Part shown: positions 32,553 to 35,171 of the stretch, piece by piece
Numbering within the stretch: position 1 is the stretch's first letter
Layout: every line of letters begins with the position of its first letter
Assembly (NCBI RefSeq): GCF_000763315.1
Contig: NZ_JPST01000031.1
Span: 1-35,171, forward strand
Reading direction: 5' to 3'
Source: Thermoactinomyces daqus
Lineage (GTDB): Bacteria; Bacillota; Bacilli; Thermoactinomycetales; Thermoactinomycetaceae
Length of the DNA: 35,171 nt
The notes under the pieces: generated by a model
What the model was told of the DNA's origin: nothing
Databases searched by the model: none
Seen by the model: the letters and a program-made list of their open reading frames with translations, nothing else
Translations under genes and position numbers: made by a program

Positions 32553-32560
32553 CAACTAGC

Positions 32561-32578
32561 GGGCTGCTCCGGCGGCCC
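32561..32578 (+). repeat. Intergenic hairpin GGGCTGC/GCGGCCC
   Basis: A 7-bp stem with a TCCG loop lies right after the PP-loop gene and before the SD of the next gene; only a short TTT follows. Confidence 0.6.
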
Positions 32579-32599
32579 TTTCAAAAAGGAGAGATCAGG

Positions 32600-32980
32600 A
32601 TGGATGTAAAAACGCAGGAGGGTTTCTTAAAAGCGCTGCGATTGGCTGAGGAAACGGGCTATTTTCGAGTATGCAGTGAACCGGAAAAAGTCAAAGTCTG
32701 CGTACATGGAAATTGGTTAACACAGTGCAGATTCTGTAAGGAGGAACCCAAAATGAGAAAAGAACATTTTGATCTGATGGAGCAAATCGCTTTCGGTGCA
32801 ACCATCTGGGACAGGGAAGAAGCCAAGCTGATCCGGGAGATAGAGCAATACGATCCGGAATTGGTCGAGATCATCCCGGTCGAGGAACTTGAGAAAATAA
32901 CGGGCGAAAGGTATGACGGGGCGCAACAAATCCCCTATTTTGGCGCAATCCTTACGGCCAAAGGTTGGAATTTGCTATAA
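32600..32980 (+). CDS. Hypothetical protein with a Cys/His pair, 126 residues
   Basis: ATG 32600 has AAAAAGGAG upstream. The product has VKVCVHGNWLTQCRFCKEE, a C-x-H and CxxC knuckle near residue 35-50 that could bind zinc, followed by an acidic helical C-terminus (IREIEQYDPELVEIIPVEEL). Not recognised. Confidence 0.65.
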   Translation: MDVKTQEGFLKALRLAEETGYFRVCSEPEKVKVCVHGNWLTQCRFCKEEPKMRKEHFDLMEQIAFGATIWDREEAKLIREIEQYDPELVEIIPVEELEKITGERYDGAQQIPYFGAILTAKGWNLL

Positions 32981-32988
32981 AAACCAAC

Positions 32989-33029
32989 GGCCCGAGAGCG
33001 GCAACGGCTGCAACCTTCGCTCACGGGCC
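32989..33029 (+). repeat. Intergenic hairpin GGCCCG-A-GAGCG / CGCTC-A-CGGGCC
   Basis: An 11-bp stem with one A-A mismatch lies between two genes. The 6-bp GGCCCG/CGGGCC end recurs at 35123-35148. Confidence 0.7.
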
Positions 33030-33060
33030 ATAACTCCCCAATAGAAAGGAGTCACCCCTA

Positions 33061-33252
33061 ATGTATCACTTTTGCCCGCGATGTGGCGATAGTTTTCAGA
33101 GGAAAAAGTGGAATCAGGTGTACTGTACAAATACTTGCCGATCAGCGGCCTACTACGAAAAGCACAAAGACCGGATCAACAGGAACCGGAGGCGGAGGTA
33201 TAAGGCCAAAACCTCCCCCTCCTCCCTATTTCGTCTAACGGCAAAAAGCTAG
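33061..33252 (+). CDS. Small zinc-finger protein, 63 residues
   Basis: ATG 33061 with AAAGGAG upstream. MYHFCPRCGDSFQRKKWNQV leads to YCTNTCRSAAYYEKHKD, a CxxC plus CxxxC finger, and then a basic Arg/Lys-rich tail (INRNRRRRYKAK). Like short phage zinc-finger DNA-binding proteins. Confidence 0.7.
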   Translation: MYHFCPRCGDSFQRKKWNQVYCTNTCRSAAYYEKHKDRINRNRRRRYKAKTSPSSLFRLTAKS

Positions 33253-33283
33253 CAAAACGGCCGATTATCGAAAATAGAACAGC

Positions 33284-33299
33284 CCCTCTCGGAAGAGGG
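33284..33299 (+). repeat. Intergenic hairpin CCCTCT/AGAGGG
   Basis: A 6-bp stem with a four-base loop CGGA lies before the next gene. Weak compared with the others. Confidence 0.4.
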
Positions 33300-33324
33300 A
33301 GGGTTACGGGAGTGATAGAGAGAT

Positions 33325-33774
33325 ATGAACATTCCTTTTCGTATCGTGACGCCGAGAAATATTTACTACGTGTACGCCGATTTTTGGGACGGCTGGGATG
33401 AAAACGGCTACCCCAAAAGCTACTACGATCTTACCATTTACGATCAGCACCCACGGGCCAGCAAAAAGCCTTGGCAGACGGATCATGAACCCATTTTCGA
33501 GTTTGGGACGATTCCGGCTCGCGGAAATCCGCCGGCCCTGTTTGCTCGGAAAATTATTGAAGAAATCGAGTTAGAATTCAAGTATGCGGAAGAACTGGCC
33601 GAAAAGAACAATGTAATCCGAATGCCGGGCGCGGAAGACATACCCGTTGAAGGCGACGAGGAGACCGAGGAAACGGTCATTTCTGATTGGGCCACTGGGA
33701 AAACGGAAAAGATCACGTGGAAGCGGGTTCAAAAATTGATCGGAAAGCAAAAAAGAAGGAGGGCATCGAAATGA
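33325..33774 (+). CDS. Hypothetical protein, 149 residues
   Basis: ATG 33325 lies after a weak GAGAG. An N-terminal aromatic, strand-rich part (FRIVTPRNIYYVYADFWDGW) and a very acidic middle (DIPVEGDEETEET) precede a basic tail. Not recognised. Its stop overlaps the next start (ATGA). Confidence 0.6.
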   Translation: MNIPFRIVTPRNIYYVYADFWDGWDENGYPKSYYDLTIYDQHPRASKKPWQTDHEPIFEFGTIPARGNPPALFARKIIEEIELEFKYAEELAEKNNVIRMPGAEDIPVEGDEETEETVISDWATGKTEKITWKRVQKLIGKQKRRRASK

Positions 33775-34037
33775 GTGCTCAAAAGAAGGTTCCTTCCCCG
33801 CCGTCTTTTGAATCAAAAATCGCAAGAGATCGGGCGTATTTTGAAGAATTAATTGTTATGCTGAAAGAGCTTAAACCGGAGGGTTGGCGTAAGGAAGTTA
33901 AACACGCCAAACAGATGATAAAGACGCTCGACCGAATGAGTGATCTCAACCGGCTCGAAAAACTTCGCAACACTTGCAAGTCCATCTTTCGGCACAGGAA
34001 AAAAGAGATGGAGCGCATAGAAGGTGAGAGAGCATGA
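33771..34037 (+). CDS. Hypothetical helical protein, 88 residues
   Basis: ATG 33771 overlaps the previous stop and has AAGGAGG upstream. It is charged and helical (YFEELIVMLKELKPEGWRKE), probably coiled coil. Its stop overlaps the next start (ATGA). Not recognised. Confidence 0.6.
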   Translation: MSAQKKVPSPPSFESKIARDRAYFEELIVMLKELKPEGWRKEVKHAKQMIKTLDRMSDLNRLEKLRNTCKSIFRHRKKEMERIEGERA

Positions 34038-35068
34038 GTTACCACAAAGGCAATCGAAAACGTGACCGGTTTGACTATGCGATCACGGGGATTTTCATTT
34101 TTGCGATCATTGTATCGTTCAACCACACAATCGAGTTGTACAAATCAGCGGGGTTCGATGATCCGATCGGATGGTTGAACCATTTAACGGAAAAATGGCT
34201 AGGTGAAAACTTCTTCACCTTGGCCCTGTTCGCGACACTGGCCGCCGAGGCTGCGTTCAGTGTAGGTCTCTGGGGGTTGTATGAAGCGTTCAGAGTTGAA
34301 CAGAGATTCCCAGGTTGGAGATATAAATGGATGTGGGGGATGTTTCTAGGCGGGCTCGTTGTTATCGGGTGGGCCAATATTGGGGGAACACTCGGGTATA
34401 ACTATCTGTACGGGAACCCGATCAAAGGGTTAGTACTCGGCTTGTCTGTTCCCTATTTTGTACTAAACGCTGTATTGGTTAACTTTAGCCGTTCAATGGA
34501 ACCGAGTGTACAACCTGAACAACCTGAACAGTCTAAATTAACATTGTGGGCGGCTTCACTAGGGAACGCGTTGAACACGTTCATGGAGATTACACAGAAA
34601 CCTGAACGCGCTGTACAGGAACATACAGAACAGAATGTACATGTTCAAGGTGTACACTCGGGATTGAACCATTTTGTTCAGGATAAAAATGAACACTCGG
34701 AGAATGTACAGGCTGAACAGGGTGTACATTCACAAGATATACAAAGTGAACAATCCGAATCTGTACAAGCTAAACAAGATGAACGCTCAAAAGATGAACA
34801 GATCGTACAGGAGAAAAAAGAACAGGCTGTACAGAATGAACGGCCAGAAACTGAACAACCTGAACATGTACAGCGTAAACGAACCAATCTGTATATTGTG
34901 AACGGGAGCAAAAACAGTAGCAAAGTTGAACAGGCTGTACAATGCGCAATCGAAATGTTGGAACGGAATGAACAGATCAGTGTCCGAAAACTGGCCCAGG
35001 CGGCTGGGTGTTCACTTGGAACCGCACAAAACGCCCTGAACAAATTGAAAGAACGCAAGCAAGCATAA
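34034..35068 (+). CDS. Membrane protein with repetitive Gln/Glu linker and C-terminal HTH
   Basis: The 344-residue protein has four helices in residues 14-155 (YAITGIFIFAIIVSF; FFTLALFATLAAEAAFSVGL; MWGMFLGGLVVIGWANIGG; LVLGLSVPYFVLNAVLV). A hydrophilic linker (155-295) of repeated VQ, EQ, VH and EH dipeptides follows, and then a short winged-helix-like domain (ISVRKLAQAAGCSLGTAQNA). The topology suggests a DNA-binding domain tethered to the membrane, somewhat like actinobacterial plasmid-spread proteins, which is only an analogy. The linker DNA is packed with TGWACA hexamers. Coupled to the upstream gene by ATGA. Confidence 0.7.
   Translation: MSYHKGNRKRDRFDYAITGIFIFAIIVSFNHTIELYKSAGFDDPIGWLNHLTEKWLGENFFTLALFATLAAEAAFSVGLWGLYEAFRVEQRFPGWRYKWMWGMFLGGLVVIGWANIGGTLGYNYLYGNPIKGLVLGLSVPYFVLNAVLVNFSRSMEPSVQPEQPEQSKLTLWAASLGNALNTFMEITQKPERAVQEHTEQNVHVQGVHSGLNHFVQDKNEHSENVQAEQGVHSQDIQSEQSESVQAKQDERSKDEQIVQEKKEQAVQNERPETEQPEHVQRKRTNLYIVNGSKNSSKVEQAVQCAIEMLERNEQISVRKLAQAAGCSLGTAQNALNKLKERKQA
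34507..35014. repeat. TGTACA/TGAACA array inside the membrane-HTH gene
   Basis: I count ten TGTACA, eleven TGAACA and three TGTTCA in about 508 bp. Many are spaced exactly 9 bp (34507-34516-34525; 34705-34714-34723; 34852-34861; 34927-34936). Chance would give well under one of these. The array is in frame and encodes the VQ/EQ linker, so it may be protein repeat, DNA-binding iterons, or both. Confidence 0.8.
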
Positions 35069-35094
35069 GACAAAATGGAACTGGACAAAAAATG

Positions 35095-35164
35095 TTGACT
35101 TATCACGAATAACAAAATAGTTGGCCCGTTGAAGCGGATCAGCGGGCCAGACAAAACAAAGGAG
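35095..35164 (+). promoter_or_regulatory. Leader of the next element gene: -35-like box, hairpin and SD
   Basis: TTGACT (35095-35100) has only a weak partner. TGGCCCG (35122-35128) pairs with CGGGCCA (35143-35149), repeating the GGCCCG stem seen at 32989. AAAGGAG (35158-35164) is an SD for a gene that must start just past the window. Confidence 0.5.
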
Positions 35165-35171
35165 CATTCCT

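Larger units (their letters stand above)
29025..35171. mobile_element. One end of an element integrated in tRNA-Ser(UGA); continues past the window
   Basis: It begins at the tRNA fragment. A 570-bp noncoding repeat region is followed by a strictly co-oriented run of small genes with strong SDs, several overlapping by ATGA. Gene content (HNH nuclease, PP-loop protein, zinc ribbons, unknown small proteins) is phage- or ICE-like. No integrase, capsid, relaxase or replication gene is visible, so I cannot name the class. Confidence 0.7.

Overview
The window looks like a chromosome segment of a spore-forming Bacillales bacterium with about 50% GC, possibly a Thermoactinomycetaceae-type thermophile. 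The host genes match Bacillus-type families: Spo0M, AsnO, ZnuACB-Zur, YhgE with a TetR regulator, YitT, LiaRS, a YqgV-like thiamine-binding protein and GltT. The genus is inferred from gene content and not proven.

Layout. Positions 1-2580 are AT-rich and look acquired: the tail of an unknown plus-strand frame, a frameshifted helicase-like remnant and a hypothetical gene. A NUDIX hydrolase, tRNA-Ser(CGA) and a glutamate symporter follow. Positions 4930-7525 hold a small membrane ORF resembling the symporter N-terminus and a GlnK/GlnL-type two-component pair. Both partners of that pair are altered: the kinase has a 27-bp in-frame tandem duplication and the regulator an in-frame TAG. Next are tadA and the zinc-uptake operon znuA-znuC-znuB-zur, which has a Zur box over its promoter and a hairpin between the znuB Shine-Dalgarno (SD) sequence and its start. 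Then come yhgE with its TetR repressor, a DnaA-box cluster, a hypothetical gene, a 43-residue zinc ribbon, tRNA-Arg(CCU), asnO, spo0M, a CNNM/HlyC-type protein, yitT and a LiaS/LiaR pair. The liaR-type gene also has an early in-frame TAG. After a thiamine-binding protein and an Hsp20-like protein there is a second DnaA-box cluster, a Crp/Fnr regulator with a CRP-type site near a neighbouring gene, a methyltransferase and a decayed ABC exporter.

At 28967-29024 there is only the 3' end of a tRNA-Ser(UGA) gene. Everything to its right reads as one end of an integrated element. The element starts with about 570 bp of noncoding DNA dense in inverted repeats, iteron-like TTTGTTGACACC boxes and AGAC/GTCT operator-like sites around a promoter. 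It continues as a co-oriented run of small genes: several short unknowns, an HNH nuclease, zinc-ribbon proteins and a phage-type PAPS-reductase-like PP-loop protein. The run ends in a membrane protein with a C-terminal HTH, whose linker-coding DNA is an array of TGWACA hexamers with frequent 9-bp spacing. Hairpins recur between the element's genes. No integrase, relaxase or replication gene is visible, so the element type is open; these probably lie beyond the right edge.

The least explained material is the element's left-end repeat region and the hexamer array inside the membrane-HTH gene. The next most interesting set is the damage to two separate two-component systems, with in-frame TAG codons in both response regulators.
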